Of a stretch of DNA of 64,000 bases, positions 51,701-61,358 are shown piece by piece. How positions within the stretch are numbered: the first letter of the stretch is position 1; every line of letters starts with the position of its first letter. The notes beneath the pieces are model-generated. The model saw nothing but the letters and a program-made list of their open reading frames with translations, made no database searches and was not told where the DNA came from. Both the position numbers and the translations under genes were made by a program. Origin of the DNA: Chryseobacterium sp. KACC 21268 (GTDB lineage Bacteria > Bacteroidota > Bacteroidia > Flavobacteriales > Weeksellaceae); contig CP117875.1 in NCBI GenBank assembly GCA_028736075.1, positions 2,170,001 through 2,234,000 of the forward strand. Direction: 5' to 3'.

Positions 51701-52389
51701 AAACAATCAATCTTCACAAAAAATATAATGATTTCACAGCCCTTGAATCTTTGAACCTTGAAGTTAAGAGTGGCGAGATCTACGCGTTGTTGGGTCAGAA
51801 TGGCGCTGGTAAAAGTACGACGATCAATATCATCTTAGGTCTGGTACAGCCAACGTCAGGAGATGCATTCATCAATGGTGTTTCGGTAAAACAATCTCCT
51901 GAACTTATCAAAAAAGACATTGCTTATATTCCTGAAACAGTATTGCTTTATCCCAATTTGACCGGGATCGAGAACTTGGATTTCTTTTCGAGGATAGCAG
52001 GTTTCAAATATTCAAAGGCCGAATTATCCAATTTTCTATCCCGGACAGGACTTCAGACCAATGCTCATAACCAGATGCTGGGTGGCTACTCGAAGGGAAT
52101 GAGACAAAAGGTGGGAATAGCCATTGCGCTAGCTAAAAATGCCGATCTCCTTTTGCTAGATGAACCAACAAGCGGTCTGGATCCGATCGCGACCGCCGAG
52201 TTTACAGAGATTATAAGAGAGTTGGGGCAGATGGGTAAAAGCATTTTGATGGCGACTCACGATATTTTCAATGCGGTGAGTATCGCAACCAATATCGGAA
52301 TTATGAAAAATGGTGTTTTAGTTCAAAATCTAAAGGCACAGGCTTTTTCTGCAGACGAACTGCAGGAATTGTATTTAAAAACTATATAA
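51694..52389 (+). CDS. ABC transporter ATP-binding protein
   Basis: A 231-residue ATPase. Walker A is LGQNGAGKSTT (33-43), the Q-loop lies near IPETVLLYPNLTG, the signature is GGYSKGMRQKVGIA, Walker B is LLLLDEPTSGLDP, and the H-loop is ATHDI. It belongs to the NosF/CcmA-like export ATPases. As the last gene of the operon it powers the two permeases and is followed by a terminator. Confidence 0.92.
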   Translation: MLKTINLHKKYNDFTALESLNLEVKSGEIYALLGQNGAGKSTTINIILGLVQPTSGDAFINGVSVKQSPELIKKDIAYIPETVLLYPNLTGIENLDFFSRIAGFKYSKAELSNFLSRTGLQTNAHNQMLGGYSKGMRQKVGIAIALAKNADLLLLDEPTSGLDPIATAEFTEIIRELGQMGKSILMATHDIFNAVSIATNIGIMKNGVLVQNLKAQAFSADELQELYLKTI

Positions 52390-52402
52390 TGACTATAGCT
52401 AC

Positions 52403-52424
52403 AAAGCCGCCTGCAAGCGGCTTT
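52403..52424 (+). terminator. Intrinsic terminator of ABC operon
   Basis: AAAGCCGC-CTGCAA-GCGGCTTT followed by a T run, 14 bases after the ATPase stop. Confidence 0.9.
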
Positions 52425-52600
52425 TTTTTATAAATCACCCGTAGAACCAATAGGCTGTCAGTCTCCGAGTGATGAACTGATAGAAACAAAAAATTTTCAG
52501 GGTGTCTGCAATAGAATCGAAAGGTTTTCAGATTGATTAATTTTAAACACTGTTTTTAGATGAAAAGGCTTTGAATTTGTAAGCATTAAAAAAAACGGCT

Positions 52601-53989
52601 ATGAAAACTGGATTGGTTTGGTTTAAAAATGATTTAAGACTTCACGATAATGAAGCTTTGACAAAAGGAATAGAGGAATGTGATGAACTTATTTTCTGCT
52701 TTGCAATTGAAAAAAGCAATTTCAATAAGCTTGATTTGGGATTTAAAAAATGTGATATCAACCGTTTTAAATTTTTGGAACAGTCCGTTATTGATTTGCA
52801 GAAGCATTTAGAAAAACTGGGTGCCCATTTATTGATAAGCTCAGAATCTGCTACTCAATTTCTGCCCGAATTGGTAGAGAAGTATGGGATCAAGGATATT
52901 TATGCTGAGGAAGAATATGCAAGCGAAGAGCTCCATCTAATTCAGAAAATTGAAAAGATTTTACCTTCCGTAAATTTTCATTTTTATTGGGGAAAAACGC
53001 TGTACCACAAAGATGATATTCCTTTTTCAATTTCAAAGATTCCTTTGTCAAGCAAAGCCTACAGAATTCCCGCAGGAAAAGAGTCCGAGCCTAGAGAAGT
53101 GTATAAGACACCGAAAAAATTAAAAGGCGTTTACAATGTCAAGAGTACAAAATTCCCTTCCTATAAAAAAATTGGCTTTACAAAAAAAGAATATGATAAT
53201 GCACAACCTCTTTTAGAAGGCGGAGAAACCAAAGCATCGGAAAGGCTTCAATATTATACTTTTAAATCCGAACTTCTAACAGGGTACCGATGGACGAGAA
53301 ACCAGTCGCAGGGATTGGATTACAGTTCAAAATTATCACCATACTTAGCTTTGGGATGCATTTCTCCGAGGGAAATTTTTGACACGGTCAAAAAATACGA
53401 AAACAAAATAAAAAAGAACCAAAGCACTTGGTGGCTTGTCTTTGAGCTGGTATGGCGTGACTATTTTACCTTCAAAGGAATGAAATTCGGTGATAAGATC
53501 TTCAAGACGAAAGGATATAGAAATAAAGAAATTTCTTTTGACAATGATCAGGGAAATTTCGAGAAGTGGTGTGAGGGGAAAACAGGAATTCCTTTTGTAG
53601 ATGCACATATGAGGCAGTTAAACAAAACAGGATATATGAGCAATCGCGGCCGAGTCAATTGCGCCAGCTACTTCGTGCACGATCTGAATATTGACTGGAC
53701 GTGGGGAGCTGCGTATTTTGAAAGCAAACTGATAGACTACGACGTGAGTTCAAACTGGATGAACTGGCATATGCAGGCTTTTGAAATTTACTATACAAAC
53801 CCCATCCATCAATCGAATAAATATAAAGCGCAGGATTTTATAAGAGAATGGATTCCTGAGTTGAAAGATAGCAATGATATTGAAGTATTGATTCCTTGGG
53901 AATTCGATAATTCGGAATATCCCAGACCAATCGAGATCTTTACAAAATGGGAAAGAGCCATTAATTTAATTAAAAAACTTAAAATTTAG
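52601..53989 (+). CDS. CRY-DASH cryptochrome/photolyase
   Basis: A 462-residue FAD protein. The N-terminal photolyase domain starts GLVWFKNDLRLHDNEAL. The FAD domain holds GYRWTRNQSQGLDYSSKLSPYLALGCISPREI, WWLVFELVWRDYF, GIPFVDAHMRQL and NRGRVNCASYFVHDLNIDWTWGAAYFE. SSNWMNWHMQAF supplies the electron-transfer Trp region. These are CRY-DASH features, a group that repairs cyclobutane dimers mainly in single-stranded DNA. It appears complete. Confidence 0.9.
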   Translation: MKTGLVWFKNDLRLHDNEALTKGIEECDELIFCFAIEKSNFNKLDLGFKKCDINRFKFLEQSVIDLQKHLEKLGAHLLISSESATQFLPELVEKYGIKDIYAEEEYASEELHLIQKIEKILPSVNFHFYWGKTLYHKDDIPFSISKIPLSSKAYRIPAGKESEPREVYKTPKKLKGVYNVKSTKFPSYKKIGFTKKEYDNAQPLLEGGETKASERLQYYTFKSELLTGYRWTRNQSQGLDYSSKLSPYLALGCISPREIFDTVKKYENKIKKNQSTWWLVFELVWRDYFTFKGMKFGDKIFKTKGYRNKEISFDNDQGNFEKWCEGKTGIPFVDAHMRQLNKTGYMSNRGRVNCASYFVHDLNIDWTWGAAYFESKLIDYDVSSNWMNWHMQAFEIYYTNPIHQSNKYKAQDFIREWIPELKDSNDIEVLIPWEFDNSEYPRPIEIFTKWERAINLIKKLKI

Positions 53990-54142
53990 AAACTTGATTT
54001 TAAATGATTCGGTTTTAAGGAAGATCAAGATTTGAAATTTCGCAGGTATCAAATATTAAAATAGAGTTAAATGTACGTATAGAGGGCAATCTTGCAGAGT
54101 AATATGTGTATTTTTATGAAAATGATTTAATAATTACTTTAT

Positions 54143-54967
54143 ATGACTTCTTTGCAAAATCCTACAATTAAAGCTGTCTTTTTTGATGTGGACGGAACAC
54201 TATTCAGCTTCAAAACCAAATCAATTCCCGAGTCGACCAGGATTGCGATAAAGAATCTTCGTGAGAAGGGAATCAAGGTTATCGTTGCCACCGGTCGTTC
54301 GGTCAATGATCTTAATCATATTAAACATATTGAGTTTGATGGTTTCCTTACATTTAATGGTGGTCACTGTACTACAGTCGATGGTCAAGTTATGTTCAGA
54401 GAGGTGATCAACCCTGATGATATAAAAAATCTAATCAATTACTCGGATAGATCTGATGTGAGTTTTTCATTGATGTATGAAGATAAAGTTAGAATTAGTC
54501 ATGAGAGTCCAAAAGTCCTTGAATTATATCGTCACGTTGATATTCCTGTACCGCCATTGTTTGATAAAGAGAATTTTGATATTGATAACGTTCTGCAGGT
54601 CAATGTTTTTATCGAGCCTGAAAATGATAAATCCTTTATACAAGAAATCATGCCAAATTCTTTGTCTTCAAGATGGACACCGTTATTTGCTGATGTCAAT
54701 CCGGGAGGAGTAAGCAAACAAGGAGGTGTCGAATATTTTTGTAAACATTTTGATATTGATATTTCTGAAACGATGGCTTTTGGTGACGGTGGAAATGATA
54801 TTTCTATGCTTAAGTCTGTAAAAATAGGTGTTGCCATGGGGAATGCCGGAGATAGTGTCAAAGAGATCGCTGATTATATTACTGAAGATGTTGATGATCA
54901 CGGAATCCAAAAAGCTTTGATACATTTTGGGCTATTAGATGAAACTTCGGCAAGTATGGCTGGATAA
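54143..54967 (+). CDS. Cof-type HAD-superfamily phosphatase
   Basis: A 274-residue hydrolase. Motif I is FFDVDGTLFSF (nucleophile Asp15), motif II VATGRS, Lys in GVSKQGGV (motif III) and motif IV FGDGGNDISML. The cap domain between residues 85 and 190 is of the C2B type, so it acts on small phosphometabolites such as sugar phosphates or flavin precursors. It stands alone. Confidence 0.88.
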   Translation: MTSLQNPTIKAVFFDVDGTLFSFKTKSIPESTRIAIKNLREKGIKVIVATGRSVNDLNHIKHIEFDGFLTFNGGHCTTVDGQVMFREVINPDDIKNLINYSDRSDVSFSLMYEDKVRISHESPKVLELYRHVDIPVPPLFDKENFDIDNVLQVNVFIEPENDKSFIQEIMPNSLSSRWTPLFADVNPGGVSKQGGVEYFCKHFDIDISETMAFGDGGNDISMLKSVKIGVAMGNAGDSVKEIADYITEDVDDHGIQKALIHFGLLDETSASMAG

Positions 54968-55102
54968 TATATTATGCAAGGAATTTCTTAAATTGTAATT
55001 AAGTTAGATGACGTGTTGATAATCAATCTACAATCGTTGACCATTTATGAAACCAGGATCTAAGTAAGATCATTTAAATTTTTTTAGTATATATTGATAA
55101 TT

Positions 55103-55501
55103 TTATAATTTATTATCCATCTTCCTCTTCATTCCTGAAATGATGCGTTCTCTATGGATAAAGCCCCAATCTGCTATGGTGTTCGTCAGCTGTTTAAGTG
55201 ATTCACCGTACTCAGTTATTTGATATTCCACGGCGACAGGTGCGGTGTTCAGTACTTGACGATTAATCAATTCATTAATCTCTAGATCTTTCAACTCACG
55301 GCTGAGCATCTTGCCGGAAATGCCTTTTACCTCTTTCAGCAATTCTGAATACCTCATAGGCTTATAGCACAGACAGGCTATGATGGACATTTTCCATCTC
55401 CCGTTTAAAATTTCCATTGTATCACTGATCGCCAGTATCTTTTGACTGCAATCCTTTACCAGATTAAATTCTTGTTTCATACTATTCACTTGGTTACCCA
55501 T
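55103..55501 (-). CDS. HxlR-family regulator
   Basis: A 132-residue winged-helix regulator. MEILNGRWKMSIIACLCYKPMRYSELLKEVKGISGKMLSRELKDLE is the classic HxlR pattern. Cys18 and Cys50 could sense redox or electrophiles, as in HypR/YodB relatives. It is divergent from the nitroreductase, with a shared intergenic region containing a direct repeat TTTGTCACTA. It likely represses the reductase and itself. Confidence 0.9.
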   Translation of the reverse strand: MGNQVNSMKQEFNLVKDCSQKILAISDTMEILNGRWKMSIIACLCYKPMRYSELLKEVKGISGKMLSRELKDLEINELINRQVLNTAPVAVEYQITEYGESLKQLTNTIADWGFIHRERIISGMKRKMDNKL

Positions 55502-55560
55502 TTGTCACTATAACTTTTTGTCACTAAGTTACAAATATACACATTGAACAGATAACTTTG
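55501..55560. promoter_or_regulatory. Divergent HxlR/nitroreductase promoter region
   Basis: For the reductase, TAACTTTG at 55553-55560 is a consensus -7 box. For the regulator, TATATTTG on the minus strand is at 55532-55539. The direct repeat TTTGTCACTA at 55501-55510 and 55517-55526 (16-base period) is a likely HxlR binding site covering the regulator start. Confidence 0.6.
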
Positions 55561-55585
55561 TCCTTTCAATTTATAAATAAAAAAA

Positions 55586-56215
55586 ATGGAATTAATCAAA
55601 AATCTGAAATGGCGTTATGCTGTCAAGAAATACTCAGACGAGCAGGTTAGCGAAGACAAGGTCAACCAAATTATTGAAGCCATCAATCTTACCGCCTCGT
55701 CCTGTGGAATACAGCCCTATCGACTATTTGTCATCACCAACCACGAAGTAAGAAAAAGGTTGGGAGAAGGGTCTTTCAATGCACAAATTCTTGCATCTTC
55801 TCATTTGTTGGTCTTTGCTGGATTCAATGAAATAACCAATGACTACATCAGGAATTATGTTGAGATGACGGAACAGCAGCGAAATTTGGAAAACGGAGCA
55901 TTGAACGAGCTGAAGGATATGCTAATCGACTATTTCTCTATCCAGACACCCGAGCAAAATGTGATTTGGTCGGATAAGCAAGCTTATATCGCTCTAGGTA
56001 CAGCCCTCATCGCTGCTGCAGAGTTAAAAGTGGACGCAACGCCTATGGAAGGATTTGACCCCAACCTGTTTGATGAGGTTTTAGGTTTATCAGAACAAGG
56101 TCTTCACGCTTCGATTATATTATCATTGGGGTATCGTGATGAAACCAATGATTTTCTGGCAGCCATGCCGAAATCCCGGTTACCCATCAATGAATTTTCG
56201 ACCAAAATACATTAA
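55586..56215 (+). CDS. NAD(P)H-dependent nitroreductase
   Basis: A 209-residue FMN enzyme of the NfsB/nitroreductase group. It has KNLKWRYAVKKYSDEQVSEDKV (FMN-binding RxAxKxY), TASSCGIQPYRLFVITN, and a C-terminal glycine-rich GLSEQGLHASIILSLGYR. It reduces quinones or nitro compounds with NAD(P)H. Divergent pairing with HxlR suggests induction by electrophiles. Confidence 0.9.
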   Translation: MELIKNLKWRYAVKKYSDEQVSEDKVNQIIEAINLTASSCGIQPYRLFVITNHEVRKRLGEGSFNAQILASSHLLVFAGFNEITNDYIRNYVEMTEQQRNLENGALNELKDMLIDYFSIQTPEQNVIWSDKQAYIALGTALIAAAELKVDATPMEGFDPNLFDEVLGLSEQGLHASIILSLGYRDETNDFLAAMPKSRLPINEFSTKIH

Positions 56216-56277
56216 AAATGTTTGAATTTGGAGGAATTTCTGTATTTGTTAATCTGAAAATTCTTCATTAACAATAG

Positions 56278-56301
56278 AAGCCCTGACAAGCATCAGGGCT
56301 T
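56278..56301 (+). terminator. Hairpin after nitroreductase
   Basis: AAGCCCTGA-CAAGCA-TCAGGGCTT is a perfect 9-bp stem 63 bases after the stop. The T tract behind it is weak, so termination may be inefficient. Confidence 0.6.
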
Positions 56302-56382
56302 ATCTATGAATACTTTTTAGTAAATCACAAAAACGAAAAAAAGCTTTGACTCTATCGCTACAAAATGAGCAAAGCGTTTTAA

Positions 56383-56726
56383 TTAATTAGAATCATTTTT
56401 TCTATTTATTTTGGTCAGAAGATCTTTTCTGTCTTTTAAATCAAGAATCAAGTAGATGTTTTTAATGTGGTATTTGACAGTGTTTTCAGAAATAAAAAGC
56501 TTCTCTGCTATCTCTTTGTTGTAGAATCCCTCTGACATTTTTTCCAGCAGCTGCTTTTGCCTTTCATTCAGAAGTTCAGTTTTTAGGATGCTGTTGTCGT
56601 TTTTTATCTTGTGAAAACTGTTGCTGGGAGTAGGCTTCCAGAACCTGCTTCATTTCCTTGATCTCAGCTGGAGCAACAGAATATAGTTGAGTCAATTCTT
56701 CTGAAGTTGGTATGTTTAAAATATTA
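56383..56726 (-). pseudogene. Decayed LuxR-family regulator
   Basis: The last 60 codons are an intact LuxR/GerE helix-turn-helix (LLNERQKQLLEKMSEGFYNKEIAEKLFISENTVKYHIKNIY cut here into: NKEIAEKLFISENTVKYHI). Upstream, another frame gives NIPTSEELTQLYSVAPAEIKEMKQ, which reads into a stop. The frames change near 56600-56625, and no start or receiver domain exists. It is therefore a truncated, frameshifted relic. Confidence 0.7.
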
Positions 56727-57265
56727 TACTCACTATTATGGAGTTGCTAACTCTGTTAGGATACAATTATTATATTCTTGTATCAAAAAAATCAAGACTT
56801 TAAAATTAGAATGTATATTGCAGCTTTTATTAAGTAAATATGGATATATATATTGGTATTCAGGAACTAAAAATTTATTAAAGTATACTTAAAAAAATGG
56901 CGCCATTTGGCTGTTTGTGAACTTGGCAAGACTTATTTTCGCTTGCTCTTTTAAGAGGTGTTATACTTTCTGATAAATCTTTTTTGAGTATATTATATTT
57001 GATTTCGAGTTCATTGTTGTATGATAGATTTATATCTTTTATTATTCCGACAAATAATTTTTTATGTCTAGATGTCTATTAAGTGAACAAACTGTTCTGG
57101 TAAATTTCACTGTTGGAGAGAAAGAAATGAAATGGTAGAGTGATAAGAATGGCACAGGAAAATACAAAAGCGAAATTATCAAATTGAAATTGCAAAAAGT
57201 TCTAAAGAAAATGACCTTAAAAGTTTTATATTTATTAGATTATCTCAATATAATCTCGGATCTGA
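56727..57265. other. Long non-coding AT-rich gap
   Basis: About 540 bases with no convincing gene, RNA or repeat. A 61-codon plus-strand frame (56707-56892) has no homology-like pattern and overlaps the LuxR relic. The gap looks like decayed DNA from the same event. Confidence 0.5.
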
Positions 57266-57973
57266 ATGAATAAATTAATAGGAATAGACGGTTGCAAATT
57301 TGGATGGATGGCTGTTTCAACAAGTGACAGCTGTGGACAACTTTTTAAAACACTTAGCGAGCTTGTTTCATTTTACGACGATCAAACTATTTTCTTGATC
57401 GATATGCCAATTGGATTGCCTAGTGAAAAGGTAGAAAGAACTTGTGATAGAGATGCTCGAAGGGAATTATCGCCGCAGAGAAAATCAAGTATTTTTCCTA
57501 TTCCGTGCCGGCAGGCTCTCTACGCAGATAACTACGAAATGGCGAACCAGCTCAATCGTGAGATACTCCAAAAAGGATTATCTAAGCAGAGCTGGTTCAT
57601 CTGTTCCAAAATCAGAGAGCTGGATCATCTACTGCTTCAAAATGAAAAACTAAGAACTAGATTTAAGGAATCACATCCGGAGTTGGCATTCCATCACCTT
57701 AATCAAGGCATTTCAATGGAATTTAACAAGAAGACCGAAGAAGGACAAAAAGAACGGTTGTCTATCCTACTTGAGTTTTCTCAAAATATTGGTGATATTT
57801 ATAGAAAAACTATTCAAAAATTTTCGCGAATGAATGTAGCAAAAGATGATATTTTGGATGCTCTGTGCTTGGCTGTCACTTTGGAAGAGATGATAAAGAA
57901 CAACATCTCTTTGGATAGCTCACAATTCGATGAGAAGGGTCTGGGTATGAAGATCAATGTCTTTAGATTTTAG
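57266..57973 (+). CDS. DUF429-family protein (RNase H-like fold)
   Basis: A 235-residue protein with GIDGCKFGWMAV at the N-terminus, IDMPIGLPS, and a C-terminal KDDILDALCLAVT, the conserved Asp positions of DUF429 (predicted RNase H-fold nuclease or nucleoside-processing enzyme). ESHPELAFHHLNQG is also family-typical. No partner gene is adjacent. Biochemical role not established. Confidence 0.8.
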   Translation: MNKLIGIDGCKFGWMAVSTSDSCGQLFKTLSELVSFYDDQTIFLIDMPIGLPSEKVERTCDRDARRELSPQRKSSIFPIPCRQALYADNYEMANQLNREILQKGLSKQSWFICSKIRELDHLLLQNEKLRTRFKESHPELAFHHLNQGISMEFNKKTEEGQKERLSILLEFSQNIGDIYRKTIQKFSRMNVAKDDILDALCLAVTLEEMIKNNISLDSSQFDEKGLGMKINVFRF

Positions 57974-58230
57974 GAGATAAGTGTCTTTATAATAAAAATG
58001 ATCATCCCAAGACGGATCTGATTTAATTTTGCATTTGAAGTTCCAAAGAACGAATCGCATGGTCTGATAGTTCATATGATGGACTGATGGCAATTTCATT
58101 TCGATGACCAATGATGATTCATAACCTCTTAGGTCTATTTTTTGCAATCATCACGAAAAAAATCACAATATCGGACCGATGCCCAAGCCATAAGAAGCAC
58201 ATCAGAAATATATCATTACCTTTAACCGCC

Positions 58231-60255
58231 ATGGACCTACCCAAACATTTCTCCAAACCCAAACTCACATTTGACTATGGTGTGACAGTACCTAGTCTTA
58301 TTTTTATAATTGGGATCTGTCTCCTGTCAGTCATTTTTCCAACAATGGTCAATTCGATACTGACAGATATAAAGAACTTCATATTTGTCGACCTGAACTG
58401 GATCTATGTCTGGTGTGTCACAATCTTCGTGGTATTTCTGGTCTTCCTCTTGTTCAGTAAATATGGGAAGATCAAGTTAGGGCCGAATGAAAGCACGCCG
58501 GAATATTCTTTTTTCTCGTGGATCTCAATGCTTTTTGCCGCAGGTATGGGAATCGGACTGATGTATTTCAGTGTTGCGGAGCCGATGCAGCACTATTCGA
58601 CGGATGCCTTCTCAGAAAGTCACATCATCAGTAGGGCTAAAAATGCTCAGCTTTATACTTTTTTCCATTGGGGCATCCATGCATGGGCTATTTATGGTCT
58701 TGTAGGACTATGCCTGGCATACTTCACGTACAGGTACCGCCTCCCACTTTCGCTCCGTAGTTGTCTGTATCCATTGTTGAAGGAAAGAATCAACGGCAAA
58801 TGGGGAGATGTGATAGATGTCTTCGCATTGTGCAGTACTTTTTTTGGCATTACCACGACGCTTGGGTTCGGCGTAGTGCAGATCAACTCAGGTCTGGAGA
58901 CCTTGAACATCCTGCCTGATACAGGGGCGATCTACCAATTCATCATCGTGGCGGTTCTGGTATCCGTTGCCGTCTTTTCTGCGACGTCAGGAGTTGACAA
59001 GGGAGTTAGGATATTGAGTAACATCAATGTCGTTGCGGTCGTGGTACTACTTGCAATTATATTGATATTAGGGCCTACGGTCTATCTTATAGGGAGCTTC
59101 ACGTATGGTCTGGGAAATTATATCAATAATTTCTTCGACCTTACATTCAATACGCACGTTTATGAAGAAAAGACCTTACCATGGTTCTACAACTGGACAA
59201 TTCTGTATTGGGCATGGTGGATATCTTGGTCGCCTTTTGTAGGTCTTTTCATTGCGAAAATCTCCAAGGGTCGGACCATCAGGGAGTTCATTGCCGCCGT
59301 ATTGATCATCCCAACCTTGTTCAACTTCTTATGGATGTCTGTTCTAGGCAACAGTGCGATCTGGATTGATCTCAATGTTGCAAACGGTGCATTGGGCAAC
59401 TTGGTCTCAGATCCGGATGCGCTTATGTTCCGATTCCTGGAATATCTTCCATTTTCTGATATCCTTAGCGTTGCAGTGGTTTGTATCATTATGATCTTCT
59501 TCGTCACGTCGGCAGATTCCGGGATCCTGGTAATGGATAGCATCTCGACCAAAAATTCCTCACGTTCACCCAAGGTGCAAATGGTCTTTTGGGGAGTTCT
59601 CCTTGCGGCACTGGCGTTGATGTTGCTAAATGCCGGAGGATTACAGGCTTTACAGACAATGACACTCATTACGGCGTTGCCTTTTGCCATCATTATGGTA
59701 TTATTTGTGATATCCCTGATGAAGGCACTGGTTATCGACCATGATTATTATGAAAAGGGACTTTCTGTCTCGACCGTTCCATGGTCAGGTGAATTTTGGA
59801 GGCAGCGTCTTAAGACCATTGTCTCATTCAAGACAGAGGAATCGGTGAAAAAATTTATCGAGGAGGAGGCGTTTGCTGCATTCAATGATCTGAGGGATGA
59901 GTTGGAAGCCAATGGGATAATTGCTGAGGTCCATTATATCGAGGATTCGAAAAGGGTATATCTTGAAATACGCCATGACATTGTCAATGATTTCATCTAT
60001 GGCGTGAAGTGTGTGAAGAGAATCGTTTCGGAATATATGGTCGATGACAAAAATCTACCTAATCTGGAAAGTAATGTTACCTACTATCCGCAGACCTATT
60101 TCGGGGACTCTCGTGAAGGCTACGATGTTCAGTATTTTACTAAGAATGAATTGATCAGTGATGTGCTCAAACATTATGACCGCTTTCTTAAAATAATCGC
60201 CGACCGTTCGAATGAGATGTTTGTAAGCAATGACAGTACTGCTCCGTTGAAATAG
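58231..60255 (+). CDS. BCCT-family transporter (BetT-like)
   Basis: ATG 58231 (MDLPKHFSKPKLTFDYG) is preferred; the upstream extension is not homologous and lacks a plausible fold. The product is 674 residues with 12 membrane helices. The glycine-rich ion-substrate segment GMGIGLMYFSVAEP and the BCCT signature ILYWAWWISWSPFVGLFIAKISKGRTIREF are complete. A cytosolic C-terminal domain of about 190 residues follows (from KTIVSFKTEESV), as in osmosensing BetT. It imports choline, betaine or a similar trimethylammonium compound. The AraC gene downstream may regulate it. Confidence 0.9.
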   Translation: MDLPKHFSKPKLTFDYGVTVPSLIFIIGICLLSVIFPTMVNSILTDIKNFIFVDLNWIYVWCVTIFVVFLVFLLFSKYGKIKLGPNESTPEYSFFSWISMLFAAGMGIGLMYFSVAEPMQHYSTDAFSESHIISRAKNAQLYTFFHWGIHAWAIYGLVGLCLAYFTYRYRLPLSLRSCLYPLLKERINGKWGDVIDVFALCSTFFGITTTLGFGVVQINSGLETLNILPDTGAIYQFIIVAVLVSVAVFSATSGVDKGVRILSNINVVAVVVLLAIILILGPTVYLIGSFTYGLGNYINNFFDLTFNTHVYEEKTLPWFYNWTILYWAWWISWSPFVGLFIAKISKGRTIREFIAAVLIIPTLFNFLWMSVLGNSAIWIDLNVANGALGNLVSDPDALMFRFLEYLPFSDILSVAVVCIIMIFFVTSADSGILVMDSISTKNSSRSPKVQMVFWGVLLAALALMLLNAGGLQALQTMTLITALPFAIIMVLFVISLMKALVIDHDYYEKGLSVSTVPWSGEFWRQRLKTIVSFKTEESVKKFIEEEAFAAFNDLRDELEANGIIAEVHYIEDSKRVYLEIRHDIVNDFIYGVKCVKRIVSEYMVDDKNLPNLESNVTYYPQTYFGDSREGYDVQYFTKNELISDVLKHYDRFLKIIADRSNEMFVSNDSTAPLK

Positions 60256-60362
60256 AATGGATTTAATGATACTACACAACAACTCCAATATTCTTTAAAT
60301 GTTCATATTGCTTTTTTTTGAAAAATGCAGTTTCATTACGACAAATTCGATAACTTAAATGA

Positions 60363-61274
60363 ATGAAAAAAAAGGATCAGATCAAACCATATACAATCAG
60401 AAACATCATCAACTACAGAAAGCTCGACTGGAGTATTTCAGATGAGTTCCTGTATCTTACAGATGTACCGGAGATCTTCGAACCTTTTGAAATGAAACCG
60501 CATTATTTTGCCTATGGGATCATCAATTCCGGTAGCATCACAATTGAAGTGGATTACCAGAAATTTCTGATAGATGAGCGTTCATTATTGATCTACCGTC
60601 CTGATCAAAATGTAAAGGTAACTAAGATAGAAGCTGGTACAAAGGGAATGTTTGTACTATTTACGAAAAAGTTTACGGATTATCTTTTCGAAAGTTTCTT
60701 CTCCATCGCGCCCAATTCCTTTCTGAAAAATAAGTTCGGTTCACAGGTTGTAATTTCTAAGGAAGATCACTCGAAAATGAATACATTGTTTGCACGCACA
60801 CTGGATTTTTTAATTGCTTCGGAAGCAGACAATGAGAGATGGATCTACTCAGCTAAAAGTATGCTTCTGGCATTGATCAACGAAAGTGATTTTTTGGTAA
60901 ACAGATACATCGAAAACAGAAACACCAATCATCAACCTCGTGAGGAAGAGATCGGTTACAGTTTCAAAAAACTGGTTTCAAAGCACTACTTAACCTTTAG
61001 AAATATTGAATTTTACGCCCAAGAACTGAACATCACAACTAATTATCTGCATAAAATTATAAAAAGTCAGTTTTATCAAACTCCTGCTGAAATCATCAAT
61101 GCGGCACTCCTGTCTGAATGCAAAATGCGTCTGTCAGATCCTAATGCGTCAATAGGTCAGATCGCTGATGATCTGCAATTCAACAATATTCAATCCTTCA
61201 GCCGGTATTTTAAAAAGCAGACTGGTAATACACCCACTTCATTTCGTAAACACAATGTTTTGATGGTTCCATAA
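60363..61274 (+). CDS. AraC-family regulator
   Basis: A 303-residue regulator with an N-terminal cupin-like sensing domain (residues 30-190) and a C-terminal double helix-turn-helix from about 205. The first helix is FYAQELNITTNYLHKIIKSQF, the second IGQIADDLQFNNIQSFSRYFKKQTGNTPTSFR. It is intact, lies 108 bases after the transporter gene and precedes the SDR gene, one of which it may control. Confidence 0.88.
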   Translation: MKKKDQIKPYTIRNIINYRKLDWSISDEFLYLTDVPEIFEPFEMKPHYFAYGIINSGSITIEVDYQKFLIDERSLLIYRPDQNVKVTKIEAGTKGMFVLFTKKFTDYLFESFFSIAPNSFLKNKFGSQVVISKEDHSKMNTLFARTLDFLIASEADNERWIYSAKSMLLALINESDFLVNRYIENRNTNHQPREEEIGYSFKKLVSKHYLTFRNIEFYAQELNITTNYLHKIIKSQFYQTPAEIINAALLSECKMRLSDPNASIGQIADDLQFNNIQSFSRYFKKQTGNTPTSFRKHNVLMVP

Positions 61275-61358
61275 AATGATAAACATTGTCCAGTTGTAGA
61301 TAACTGTTTGTAGATCATTAATTTGTAATTTTATATCATAACAAAATATAGAATTCAT

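Noticed and set aside
56707-56892. 61-codon plus-strand frame starting MVCLKYYTHYYG
   Set aside because: It has low-complexity composition, overlaps the LuxR relic, and shows no promoter or family pattern.
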